Source: Clostridia bacterium (GTDB taxonomy: Bacteria > Bacillota > Sulfobacillia > SLMV01). Taken from it: DNA of 6,136 nucleotides. This document shows, piece by piece, positions 1 to 6,136 of this stretch (the first letter of the stretch is position 1; each line of letters begins with the position of its first letter). The stretch covers positions 1 through 6,136 of the forward strand of contig SLMV01000015.1 of NCBI GenBank assembly GCA_007133365.1, read 5' to 3'. The notes under the pieces are model-generated. The model was not told where the DNA came from. It made no database searches and saw only the letters and a program-made list of their open reading frames with translations. The translations under genes and the position numbers were made by a program.

Positions 1-1247
1 AAACACATCTCCGGCTCGGCCAATCCTCGATAAACTGCGACGGCTTTTTCCCGGCAAGTCGGATATCCGCAAGCGCTGCAATTTAATTCGTCCTCCGGTG
101 CTGCTTTGCCCATTTGCTCAAGGATGCGCAGAAGTTCCTCTTTCGGAGGAAGCGGCATGGTATAACCGCGAACCGAATAGTCCCGCCTTAGATTCAAATC
201 CTTAGGTCGAGGCGGCGCCTCAGCGGGGTTACCCAATTGTCGCACCCGGTCACGAGTATAATCCACCACCTTTTTTCGGCGCTGCATCAGCGATTGCTCG
301 GTATCCATCGCCGGACCATCGATACAACCTTCACAAAACAACATGTCGAGAAAGCGATAATCCACCTGATCGCTCTCGAGGGTCTCGATGACTTCCAGTA
401 CGTCGTTGCCCTCTGCAACCAATACGTCGCTTTCGACCACATCCGCATCGATAGCAGCGGACTTTAACAATCCACCTGAAACCGGGAAAATCCGGGCCAA
501 TCGCGGATGGGGCGGATCGCATTCCGTTTGTTCCAACTCTTCGAGATAAATATTTCGCGCCAGAAACATCTCTTTTAATTCCTTGAAGGTCAGCGCCAAT
601 TCCAAACCCTTTTCTTGAAGATCAACGGTTTCCGCCTTCTTTGTGACACATGGTCCAATGAAAACCAGGTTTGGCGATTCCTCCCCGGCCTCCCGCGCCT
701 GTGCACGAAGATAGCGAGCGATGGCGACCATCGGGGAGACGATGGGCACCAGGTGGGGTATCAGGTTAGGATAATGCATCTCGATCAGTGTCACCAGGGC
801 CGGGCAGGGCGAAGCAATATAGGGCGGTTTTACGTCTTCACTCGGCCCGGCATCCGATTCATCGGTCACCTCCCGCATAAAGCGGGCATATTCCTCCGCA
901 ACGAGTTCGGCACCATAGGCAACTTCCACCACGCGATCAAAGCCGAGTTTACGGATCCCCGCCAGGATCTGACCCGGATGGACATCTTCAAATGCCGCGA
1001 CAAAGGAGGGCGCCACCAAAGCCGTTACCGGCTCATTGCTCGCCAACAACGACCAGGTGTCCGCAACATCATCACGGTAATCCTTAGCCTTTTGATGGCA
1101 GACGCGCATACATGTGCCACACGAGATACAAAGATCGTCCACGACTTCCGCCTGACCTTCTTTGACTCGAATCGCCTTGACCGGGCATTCGCGGACACAG
1201 TGGTAACAGCGCCGGCATTTGTCCGGCAAGGTATAGACGACACCCAT
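1..1247 (-). CDS. HydS-like [FeFe]-hydrogenase-domain Fe-S protein, 3' end cut by window edge
   Basis: Translating the minus strand from ATG at 1247 gives 415 open codons with no stop before position 1, so the C-terminus lies outside the window. Residues 11-21 and 40-50 are two CxxCxxCxxxC [4Fe-4S] motifs (C11, C14, C17, C21; C40, C43, C46, C50). Residues ~75-335 match the iron-hydrogenase large-subunit C-terminal domain, with divergent H-cluster motifs: ASPCPAL (C148), IGPCVTKKAE (C200) and FCEGCIDGP (C305, C308). Near the edge, C390-x2-C393-GY-x2-C397 with C415 matches the small four-Cys FeS domain. Known relatives with this order often continue into PAS or signalling domains and are treated as putative sensory hydrogenases. 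The protein follows hydA by 29 nt, so it is probably co-transcribed. The role (H2 or redox sensing rather than bulk turnover) is inferred. A catalytic second hydrogenase is the alternative. Confidence 0.85.
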   Translation of the reverse strand, partial: MGVVYTLPDKCRRCYHCVRECPVKAIRVKEGQAEVVDDLCISCGTCMRVCHQKAKDYRDDVADTWSLLASNEPVTALVAPSFVAAFEDVHPGQILAGIRKLGFDRVVEVAYGAELVAEEYARFMREVTDESDAGPSEDVKPPYIASPCPALVTLIEMHYPNLIPHLVPIVSPMVAIARYLRAQAREAGEESPNLVFIGPCVTKKAETVDLQEKGLELALTFKELKEMFLARNIYLEELEQTECDPPHPRLARIFPVSGGLLKSAAIDADVVESDVLVAEGNDVLEVIETLESDQVDYRFLDMLFCEGCIDGPAMDTEQSLMQRRKKVVDYTRDRVRQLGNPAEAPPRPKDLNLRRDYSVRGYTMPLPPKEELLRILEQMGKAAPEDELNCSACGYPTCREKAVAVYRGLAEPEMC

Positions 1248-1256
1248 GTTCGACGC

Positions 1257-1262
1257 CCTCCT
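1257..1262 (-). promoter_or_regulatory. Ribosome binding site of the HydS-like gene
   Basis: The minus strand reads AGGAGG nine bases before the ATG at 1247, inside the 29-nt gap after the hydA stop. It fixes the start of this gene, giving an N-terminus MGVVYTLPDKC with the first ferredoxin cysteine at residue 11. Confidence 0.85.
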
Positions 1263-1276
1263 TTCCGTCTGCTCGA

Positions 1277-3019
1277 TTAATCCGAGATTTTCGGATATCG
1301 TGAGCGGGTTTGATATTCAGTGTGCAATAGTTCATGACAACGTTCACTTAACGGCGCACCCAGATACTCCTCGTACAGCCTCTGAATTTCCGGGTTTTCA
1401 TGGGAGAACCGCATCTCGCGTTGTTCATCCAATTGGTAAAGTTGCCGCGCCAGCTCCGCAACACGCTTGGTGTCGCTGTTATAGGGCTGTCCGCCCCCGC
1501 CGACACAACCCCCCGGACAAGCCATGACCTCAATGAACGCATAGTCGGCTTCACCGCTTTGGATCTCTTCCATAACCTGACGAGCATTGGACAGGCCGTG
1601 AACTACAGCACCCCGAACGACAGTGCCATCCGAGAACGTGAGCTCTACTTTCTTGACGCCATCCAATCCACGGACCGCACTAAAGGCTTCTGGATCGGGA
1701 TTCTCACCTTCCACCAGATAATAAACCGTTCGGAGGGCTGCTTCGGCGACCCCGCCGGTGGCTCCGAAAATCGCGCCAGCCCCGGTCGATGCCCCCAAGA
1801 AGTCATCGAACTGATCCTCAGGAAGATTGGAAAACACGACCCCCATTTCTTCGATGGCATCGATCAGTTCGCGGGTGGTGATAACGGCATCCACATCGCG
1901 ACCCGATTCTGTTTCCATTTCCGGACGTTCCGCTTCATATTTTTTCGCCGTACACGGCATGACCGCGACAACGCGAACATCCTTGGAATCAATTTCCGCC
2001 TGCTGTGCCCAGTACGACTTAATCATTGCTCCCATCATCTGCTGCGGTGATTTACAGCTCGAAAGGTGGGGCAAAAACTCTGGGTAGAAGTGTTCACAGT
2101 ATTTGATCCATCCGGGTGAGCACGAAGTGATGAGCGGCAATGATTGATCCGACTGAATGCGCTCCAAGAGCTCCGAGCCTTCCTCCATAATGGTCAAATC
2201 CGCCGTAAACTGGGTATCGAAGACCTGATCAAATCCCATCTCGCGAAGAGCACTCACCATTTTACCTTCCGCTTCTCGGACTGGGAGATCGAAAGCATAA
2301 GCCAGTGCTGCCCGCACGGCGGGCGCAACCTGCACCACGGTGGTCAGCTGTTCGTCTTCAAGGTAACGCCAAACTCGCGGAAGATCGATGCGTTCCGTGA
2401 GTGCCCCGGTCGGGCAGATGGCCACACACTGGCCGCAGTTTACGCAGGCCGTGCTCGCCAATTCGTCGTCAAATGCCGGGAGCACCATGCTATCGAATCC
2501 ACGATTCGCGTGGTCAATCGCACCGACATCTTGAACTTCATCGCACACTCGAACGCATTTTCCGCAGAGAATACACTTGTTCGGATCGCGAACCACGCTA
2601 GGGCTGCTCCGATCCATCGGGTGCGTCCGCCGGCTACCTTTTCGCCAGAGTCGCTCCCGAATACCAGCATTAACGGCCAAATCTTGCAAGGTGCAATCGC
2701 CGCCCCGTGCACAATAGAGACAATCATCAGGATGGTTGGCCAACAGCAGCTGCACCATCTGACGGCGGGCATTCATTACCCGCGAACTGTTGGTATGAAT
2801 GGCCATTTGGTCCTGGATGGGTTCGGCGCAGGAGGGAACGAGAGTCCCACGGCCTTCCACTTCGACGACACACATCCGGCACGAACCTGTTGGTTCCAGT
2901 CCCTCCACATGGCACAAGGTGGGCACATAAATATCATGTTGTTCGAGAACGTCCAGGATCGTTTGCCCTGATTCACATTTTATCGGTCGATCATTGACCT
3001 TAATTTCTAAAGTGGACAT
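1277..3019 (-). CDS. hydA: [FeFe]-hydrogenase catalytic subunit HydA (modular M3 type, trimeric HydABC)
   Basis: This 580-residue protein carries the H-cluster and catalyses reversible 2H+ + 2e- to H2 in the cytoplasm. Domains in order: N-terminal [2Fe-2S] ferredoxin fold (C36, C47, C50, C64); a His-ligated [4Fe-4S] motif (H96, C100, C103, C109); two CxxCxxCxxxC [4Fe-4S] motifs (C149-C159 and C192-C202); then the H-domain with TSCSPGW at 298-304, MPCTAKKYE at 354-362 and EVMACPGGCVG from 497 (C501, C505). The tail at ~540-575 (NPEIQRLYEEYLG) matches the hydrogenase small-subunit-like domain. It has no extra C-terminal Fe-S domain. L1 has Ser at the second of the usual Cys pair. Start ATG 3019 follows hydB by 13 nt, and with hydC and hydB upstream this is the catalytic part of an NAD-linked, probably ferredoxin-coupled bifurcating enzyme. 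Bifurcation itself cannot be proved from sequence. Confidence 0.96.
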   Translation of the reverse strand: MSTLEIKVNDRPIKCESGQTILDVLEQHDIYVPTLCHVEGLEPTGSCRMCVVEVEGRGTLVPSCAEPIQDQMAIHTNSSRVMNARRQMVQLLLANHPDDCLYCARGGDCTLQDLAVNAGIRERLWRKGSRRTHPMDRSSPSVVRDPNKCILCGKCVRVCDEVQDVGAIDHANRGFDSMVLPAFDDELASTACVNCGQCVAICPTGALTERIDLPRVWRYLEDEQLTTVVQVAPAVRAALAYAFDLPVREAEGKMVSALREMGFDQVFDTQFTADLTIMEEGSELLERIQSDQSLPLITSCSPGWIKYCEHFYPEFLPHLSSCKSPQQMMGAMIKSYWAQQAEIDSKDVRVVAVMPCTAKKYEAERPEMETESGRDVDAVITTRELIDAIEEMGVVFSNLPEDQFDDFLGASTGAGAIFGATGGVAEAALRTVYYLVEGENPDPEAFSAVRGLDGVKKVELTFSDGTVVRGAVVHGLSNARQVMEEIQSGEADYAFIEVMACPGGCVGGGGQPYNSDTKRVAELARQLYQLDEQREMRFSHENPEIQRLYEEYLGAPLSERCHELLHTEYQTRSRYPKISD

Positions 3020-3034
3020 CTCCTTTTCCCCCCT
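3020..3034 (-). promoter_or_regulatory. Unusual ribosome binding region of hydA
   Basis: The minus strand reads AGGGGGG (3034-3028) eight bases before ATG 3019, and also AAGGAG (3025-3020) directly abutting the ATG. The best Shine-Dalgarno match is therefore too close, and the well-spaced one is a G-run that overlaps the hydB TAG stop (3035-3033). No other ATG lies near the required N-terminal [2Fe-2S] fold, so 3019 remains the start. This suggests translation coupled to hydB. Confidence 0.55.
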
Positions 3035-4895
3035 ACCTCACTTTGATTGCCGCAAAGGGACAAAACTGGCGGCAACTTCCACAGCGTGTACATTTATCGC
3101 TAACAATATAATGAGCATGACGCTTCTCACCAAGTATGGCTTCGGTCGGGCACTTCCGGGCACAAAGGCCACAGCCTTTGCAGGCATCTGCATCAATATA
3201 ATAATCCAACAGCGACGTGCAAACACCGGCAGGACACTTTCGCGAAAACACATGCGCTTCGTATTCATCACGGAAATAGTCCAAAGTACTTAACACCGGA
3301 TTCGGGGCCGATTGGCCCAAGCCGCAGGCGGACGAGTCCTTGATCATCTCTGCCAGTTCTTCCATCTGCGCGACGGATTGGAAGCGCAAAAGTGTCTCCT
3401 CCGACGTTTCATCGGCATGCGATTTGACGACCGCATCGAGGGTTTCTTTGAGTCGGGCAACCCCTTCTCGACAGGGCAGACACTTACCACACGACTCCGC
3501 CGCCGTAAATCCGAGGAAGAACCGAGCGACATCCACCATGCACGTGCCCTCATCCATGACGACCATACCACCTGAGCCCATCATGGCGCCGGCTTCAATG
3601 AGCGAATCATAATCCACCGGAGTATCGAGCAAACTCGCCGGCAGGCACCCACCCGAGGGGCCACCAATCTGAACGGCCTTAAACTTGCGATCATCTTGGA
3701 CCCCGCCGCCAATATCAAACACGATCTCACGGAGGGTCATTCCCATGGGGGCTTCCACCAGGCCACTGTTTTTAACGCGGCCGGCTAAGGCAAAGACTTT
3801 GGTTCCCGGACTCTTTTCCGTCCCATATTTACGGAAGGATTCCGCGCCTTCCGACAGGATCATTGGCACATTTGCCAAGGTTTCAACATTATTGATGTTG
3901 GTCGGTTTACCCCACAACCCGGACTGGGCCGGATACGGCGGGCGAGGTCGCGGCATTCCGCGGCGACCTTCAACGCTTGCGATCAACGCGGTTTCCTCAC
4001 CACAAACGAAGGCACCGGCGCCCTTTTTGATCGTCACGTCGAAATTAAAGCCAGTGCCACGAATATTCTCACCCAGATACCCCGCGGCTTTCGCCTGTTC
4101 GATCGCCCGATTCAACCGCTCAATTGCCAACGGATACTCCGCACGGCAATAGACATACCCGTGGTTAGCACCAATTGCATAAGCGGAGATAGTAAGCCCT
4201 TCCAATAAGCAGTGCGGATCCCCCTCAAGAATTGACCGGTCCATGAAGGCACCCGGATCGCCTTCGTCCGCATTACAAATAACATACTTTTCATCACCCG
4301 GAGCATCGTAAGCAAACTGCCATTTGAGACCCGTCGGGAAACCGGCACCGCCGCGGCCCCGTAGCCCCGCTTCTTTTACCTCATTGACAACCTCAGCAGG
4401 CGCCATCGACAAGGCCTTTTCAAGCCCTTGATAACCACCGGCGTCCATGTACTCTTCCATCGACTCCGGATCAATAATGCCGGAGTTTTTCAACACCAAA
4501 CGCTTTTGGCGCCGGAAAAACGGAAGCTCCCAAAGGAGCGGCGCCGTGCTGAGCTCGGGAATATCCTCGCCAGGCGCTTCGTGGGCACCCAAAAGAATGT
4601 CCTCTGGAATTTCCCCCCCGGCAGCAACCATGTCCCAAAGCCGCTCCACGTTGTCCATAGTAACCGATCCAAACGTCAAACGCGGCCAACCGGGAAAGAC
4701 GACATCAACGAGCGGTTCCATGGTGCAATAACCGATACAGCCCGTCTTCTTCAAACTTATTGCAGGCCCTTCTTCGGCGTTTGCCTTCCGTTGAAAGAAA
4801 TCATGGATTCGTGCTGCACCAGCAGCGAGTCCACATGTTCCCGTTCCGACGATGATGATGGGCTCATTCGCCCTTGCTTTCTCATTGGTATTCAT
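3033..4895 (-). CDS. hydB: HydB, NuoF-like NADH/FMN-binding subunit of HydABC hydrogenase
   Basis: This 620-residue diaphorase subunit would exchange electrons between NAD(H) and the hydrogenase Fe-S chain through FMN. Residues ~12-95 form a thioredoxin-like [2Fe-2S]-type domain with C21, C53 and C57. The NuoF core follows: GLRGRGGAGFPTGLKW at 177-192 and ICNADEGDPGAF at 206-217 (FMN/NADH site), GAGAFVCGEETALI at 292-305, and the [4Fe-4S] set SCGKCLPC (C469, C472, C475) plus C524. The C-terminus adds two ferredoxin motifs (C572-C582, C602-C612). These extra clusters separate HydB from respiratory NuoF and fit ferredoxin-linked bifurcating enzymes. The start overlaps the hydC stop as ATGA (4892-4895), with GGGAG (4911-4907) 11 nt upstream, indicating translational coupling. 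The N-terminal domain shows only three of the four expected cysteines. NADP specificity cannot be excluded by eye. Confidence 0.95.
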   Translation of the reverse strand: MNTNEKARANEPIIIVGTGTCGLAAGAARIHDFFQRKANAEEGPAISLKKTGCIGYCTMEPLVDVVFPGWPRLTFGSVTMDNVERLWDMVAAGGEIPEDILLGAHEAPGEDIPELSTAPLLWELPFFRRQKRLVLKNSGIIDPESMEEYMDAGGYQGLEKALSMAPAEVVNEVKEAGLRGRGGAGFPTGLKWQFAYDAPGDEKYVICNADEGDPGAFMDRSILEGDPHCLLEGLTISAYAIGANHGYVYCRAEYPLAIERLNRAIEQAKAAGYLGENIRGTGFNFDVTIKKGAGAFVCGEETALIASVEGRRGMPRPRPPYPAQSGLWGKPTNINNVETLANVPMILSEGAESFRKYGTEKSPGTKVFALAGRVKNSGLVEAPMGMTLREIVFDIGGGVQDDRKFKAVQIGGPSGGCLPASLLDTPVDYDSLIEAGAMMGSGGMVVMDEGTCMVDVARFFLGFTAAESCGKCLPCREGVARLKETLDAVVKSHADETSEETLLRFQSVAQMEELAEMIKDSSACGLGQSAPNPVLSTLDYFRDEYEAHVFSRKCPAGVCTSLLDYYIDADACKGCGLCARKCPTEAILGEKRHAHYIVSDKCTRCGSCRQFCPFAAIKVR

Positions 4896-5431
4896 GTTCG
4901 CTGACGCTCCCTTGCACGGAGTTCTTTGACCAACTTTAGGGCTTTTTGCGCTGTCATTTTTCCGTGAAACTCAGAATCCACACTGACAACCGGCGCAATG
5001 CTGCAGGCCCCTAAACAGGCCACAGAATCCAAAGTAAATAACCCATCTTTGGTAGTAGTCGACGATTCGTCCAATTCCAGCTCAGCCCTTAGAACCGAGT
5101 GAATCTCCGCCGCACCCTTGACGTGACAGGCCGTCCCCATACAGATCTGAATGTGATTCTTTCCTAAAGGTTCGAGACGAAACTGATTGTAAAAGGTCGC
5201 GACCCCAAAAACACGCGCCTCCGAGAGTCCCAAGAAATCCGCAATGCGGATCACCTCTTCCCGGGGCAAATACCCAAACTGCTCCTGCGTTGCCTGCATG
5301 AGCGGGATCAAAGTGCCCGGGTCGTTACGATTCCAATTCCCCGTTTCGTCTTTAAGGACCGTCGGCGTCAAATTTCCCTCGGCCCGTTCTTGTGATGTGC
5401 ATGCACACTGCTGCTGAACCCTATTATTCAT
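4892..5431 (-). CDS. hydC: HydC, NuoE-like [2Fe-2S] subunit of HydABC hydrogenase
   Basis: From ATG 5431 this is a 179-residue thioredoxin-like ferredoxin subunit that accompanies HydB in electron transfer. The N-terminal helical part (about residues 40-85, LIPLMQATQEQFGYLPREE... GVATFYNQF) is the NuoE signature. The [2Fe-2S] ligands are a CxxxxC pair (ICMGTACHVKG) and a CxxxC pair (ACLGACSIAPV), at residues 97, 102, 139 and 143. The reading frame can be extended to a TTG at 5455, but the ATG at 5431 has GGAGG nine bases upstream and is preferred; the extension adds only MPVWRLNL. A short Cys-containing tail (QQQCACT) precedes the conserved domain and is of unclear meaning. It is first of the three hydrogenase genes, 55 nt after the membrane-protein gene, and ends in a 4-nt overlap with hydB. 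Confidence 0.94.
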   Translation of the reverse strand: MNNRVQQQCACTSQERAEGNLTPTVLKDETGNWNRNDPGTLIPLMQATQEQFGYLPREEVIRIADFLGLSEARVFGVATFYNQFRLEPLGKNHIQICMGTACHVKGAAEIHSVLRAELELDESSTTTKDGLFTLDSVACLGACSIAPVVSVDSEFHGKMTAQKALKLVKELRARERQRT

Positions 5432-5440
5432 TAAATTCAA

Positions 5441-5445
5441 CCTCC
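5441..5445 (-). promoter_or_regulatory. hydC: Ribosome binding site that decides the hydC start
   Basis: GGAGG on the minus strand, nine bases before ATG 5431. It lies inside the longer frame that begins at TTG 5455, and is the main reason for choosing the shorter protein. Confidence 0.8.
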
Positions 5446-5471
5446 AAACTGGCAATTTCTAAGACCTCTAT

Positions 5472-5491
5472 CCGGATCAACCCGGATCAAC
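5472..5491. repeat. Perfect tandem 10-bp direct repeat at the 3' end of the membrane-protein gene
   Basis: CCGGATCAAC occurs twice in a row on the plus strand (5472-5481 and 5482-5491). On the minus strand the first unit met contains the TGA stop of the upstream gene (5489-5487), and the second lies in the gap before hydC. A replication-slippage duplication explains it; no hairpin or T-run marks a terminator here. Confidence 0.8.
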
Positions 5492-5993
5492 GTTGCCCCC
5501 GGGCTCGGATCACCAAACGGTAGACTGCTAATGCAACCAAACCACCGGCGATCGCCGTGATCAGCTGCGGGGTTCCCATCATTGCCGCCACCGGTGGGGG
5601 AACATCCGGAACAAAAACTCGAACTGCCGTCGCCAATACGGCAAACTTAACGACTGCTGCAACACCCAGCGCCAAAAATACATTCCGAGACCGAAGGAGC
5701 ACAAAAACAATCACGAAAAGTGCGTTACTGATCGCGATAAACGGTACCATCGGTGCTAACACCGGCGGCAGGATTCCTCGATAAAAGGCAATGACCGGGG
5801 TGAAAACGCCGACGAAAACGCCGGAACCCATCCCCACCAACATGGCGGCTAACAACAGCATGGCATTCACTGCCGGACCGGTAACAGGCTGTGGAAGACC
5901 CAGCATTTGTAACGCAACGGTAAGCGCCAAAAGAACGGCCGTTCGCGCAATCCACTGGGTGTTTGATAACGCTTGATTCAAATGATTGGGCAT
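5487..5993 (-). CDS. Six-helix membrane protein resembling an ECF transporter S component
   Basis: This 168-residue, very hydrophobic protein has about six membrane segments (roughly 16-32, 41-56, 57-72, 80-99, 105-126, 141-161) and a basic C-terminus (YRLVIRARGQR). The size, helix count and patterns such as LPQPVTGPAVNAMLLLAA and GVFTPVIAFYRGILPP look like the substrate-binding S component of energy-coupling-factor vitamin or metal transporters, which work with a shared EcfA/EcfA'/EcfT module; none of those genes is in this window. Start ATG 5993 has GGAGG seven bases upstream and no competing start. It is first behind the predicted promoter and 55 nt ahead of hydC, so it probably belongs to the hydrogenase operon. 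The substrate is unknown. A cofactor precursor useful to the flavin/NAD-dependent enzyme is one speculation. The family call rests on pattern only. Confidence 0.7.
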   Translation of the reverse strand: MPNHLNQALSNTQWIARTAVLLALTVALQMLGLPQPVTGPAVNAMLLLAAMLVGMGSGVFVGVFTPVIAFYRGILPPVLAPMVPFIAISNALFVIVFVLLRSRNVFLALGVAAVVKFAVLATAVRVFVPDVPPPVAAMMGTPQLITAIAGGLVALAVYRLVIRARGQR

Positions 5994-6000
5994 CGCAGCA

Positions 6001-6005
6001 CCTCC
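6001..6005 (-). promoter_or_regulatory. Ribosome binding site of the ECF-like gene
   Basis: GGAGG on the minus strand (within CGGGAGGTG), seven bases before ATG 5993, confirming this start. Confidence 0.85.
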
Positions 6006-6082
6006 CGTGTGCTAAGTTCAGTTAAGTGGGCGTTGATTATTGTCGTTCGTTCCTCGATCTATTCGGTTATTCTCCGACTTCT

Positions 6083-6100
6083 ACGTGATTTATATCACAA
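6083..6100 (-). promoter_or_regulatory. Operator B: Rex/CRP-like palindrome over the -10 element
   Basis: The minus strand reads TTGTGATATAAATCACGT: one half-site is perfect (TTGTGAT) and the other imperfect (ATCACGT). The core is GTGAT-N4-ATCAC. Its centre is 24 bp from that of the upstream palindrome, and it encloses the predicted extended -10 hexamer TATAAA, a position suited to repression. By form it fits Rex (TTGTGA-N6-TCACAA), with a CRP/FNR-family site as the alternative. Confidence 0.55.
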
Positions 6101-6117
6101 AAGCCCTTGTGATGCAA
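6089..6117 (-). promoter_or_regulatory. Predicted sigma-A promoter for the whole operon
   Basis: On the minus strand TTGCAT (6117-6112) is separated by exactly 17 nt from TATAAA (6094-6089). TATAAA matches the -10 consensus at five of six positions and is preceded by TG one base upstream (6097-6096), an extended -10. The -35 matches at only three of six. Transcription would start near 6082, leaving an untranslated leader of about 89 nt in which I see no riboswitch or strong structure. No other promoter or terminator was recognised between the five genes. Confidence 0.5.
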
Positions 6118-6128
6118 ATCACAAGGGC
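6103..6128 (-). promoter_or_regulatory. Operator A: perfect 11-bp inverted repeat over the -35 element
   Basis: Two perfect 11-bp arms, GCCCTTGTGAT and ATCACAAGGGC, flank a 4-bp centre. The inner 18 bp on the minus strand, TTGTGATTTGCATCACAA (6124-6107), exactly fit TTGTGA-N6-TCACAA, the form of Rex operators, and also TGTGA-N6-TCACA of CRP-family proteins. The centre lies on the predicted -35 (TTGCAT). Because the minus-strand arm is followed by TTTT (6102-6099), the same sequence could instead, or also, act as an intrinsic terminator of a gene upstream of the window. Confidence 0.6.
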
Positions 6129-6136
6129 GAAATCCT

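Noticed and set aside
615..1280. Plus-strand open frame of 221 codons
   Set aside because: Antisense to the HydS-like gene, whose ferredoxin and H-cluster motifs are unmistakable; composition looks like a codon shadow.
1400..2050. Plus-strand open frame of 216 codons
   Set aside because: Antisense shadow of the HydA H-domain, with no domain of its own.
2144..2971. Long plus-strand open frame (275 codons) opposite hydA
   Set aside because: It lies wholly antisense to hydA, which has clear family motifs; the translated product shows no recognisable domain and no convincing ribosome binding site.
3685..4152. Plus-strand open frame of 155 codons, and a similar one at 4428-4904
   Set aside because: Both are opposite the NuoF core of hydB and carry no motif; shadow frames.
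3033..5431. Respiratory complex I (nuoE/nuoF) genes
   Set aside because: The gene order ends in an H-cluster HydA instead of nuoG, and HydB has N- and C-terminal Fe-S extensions absent from respiratory NuoF.
5432..5486. Terminator or separate promoter between the ECF-like gene and hydC
   Set aside because: Only a tandem 10-bp repeat is seen; there is no hairpin with T-run and no well-spaced -35/-10 pair.
6083..6128. CRP or FNR activator site
   Set aside because: The half-sites fit CRP spacing, and GTGAT-N4-ATCAC is close to FNR, but both sites lie on the core promoter instead of at an activating position, and an NADH-linked target favours Rex. Not fully excluded.

Overview
The window is a single colinear gene block, all on the minus strand, centred on a trimeric [FeFe]-hydrogenase of the HydABC (NADH/ferredoxin-linked, probably electron-bifurcating) type. 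Oxygen-sensitive iron-sulfur enzymes, strong GGAGG-type ribosome binding sites, a moderate base composition and an ECF-type membrane protein suggest a strictly anaerobic bacterium, most likely a Firmicute of the Clostridia sort. The sequence holds no rRNA or other taxonomic marker, so this placement is an inference.

Layout in the direction of transcription (high to low coordinates): 6136-5994 is a control region with two TGTGA-N6-TCACA palindromes sitting on the -35 and extended -10 elements of a predicted promoter. 5993-5487 encodes a six-helix membrane protein resembling the S component of an ECF vitamin transporter. After a 55-nt gap come hydC (5431-4892, NuoE-like, one [2Fe-2S]), hydB (4895-3033, NuoF-like flavoprotein with extra Fe-S domains) and hydA (3019-1277, H-cluster catalytic subunit with the full chain of accessory clusters). 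hydC and hydB overlap by ATGA; hydB and hydA are 13 nt apart. 29 nt after hydA begins a second H-cluster-domain protein (1247 to beyond position 1), which has two N-terminal [4Fe-4S] motifs, altered H-cluster motifs, and a CxxCGYxxC iron-sulfur motif near the window edge. This last protein resembles putative sensory (HydS-like) hydrogenases and is truncated by the window boundary.

How it works together (inference from families): HydB would oxidise or reduce NAD(H) at FMN, HydC and the Fe-S chain would pass electrons, and HydA would make or use H2, with ferredoxin as the second electron partner. The HydS-like protein could sense H2 or redox state. The promoter palindromes match the form TTGTGA-N6-TCACAA expected for the NADH/NAD+-responsive repressor Rex, which would make sense for an NADH-linked hydrogenase. 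Maturation genes (hydE, hydF, hydG) are not in the window. No mobile elements, CRISPR arrays, tRNA or rRNA genes were seen.
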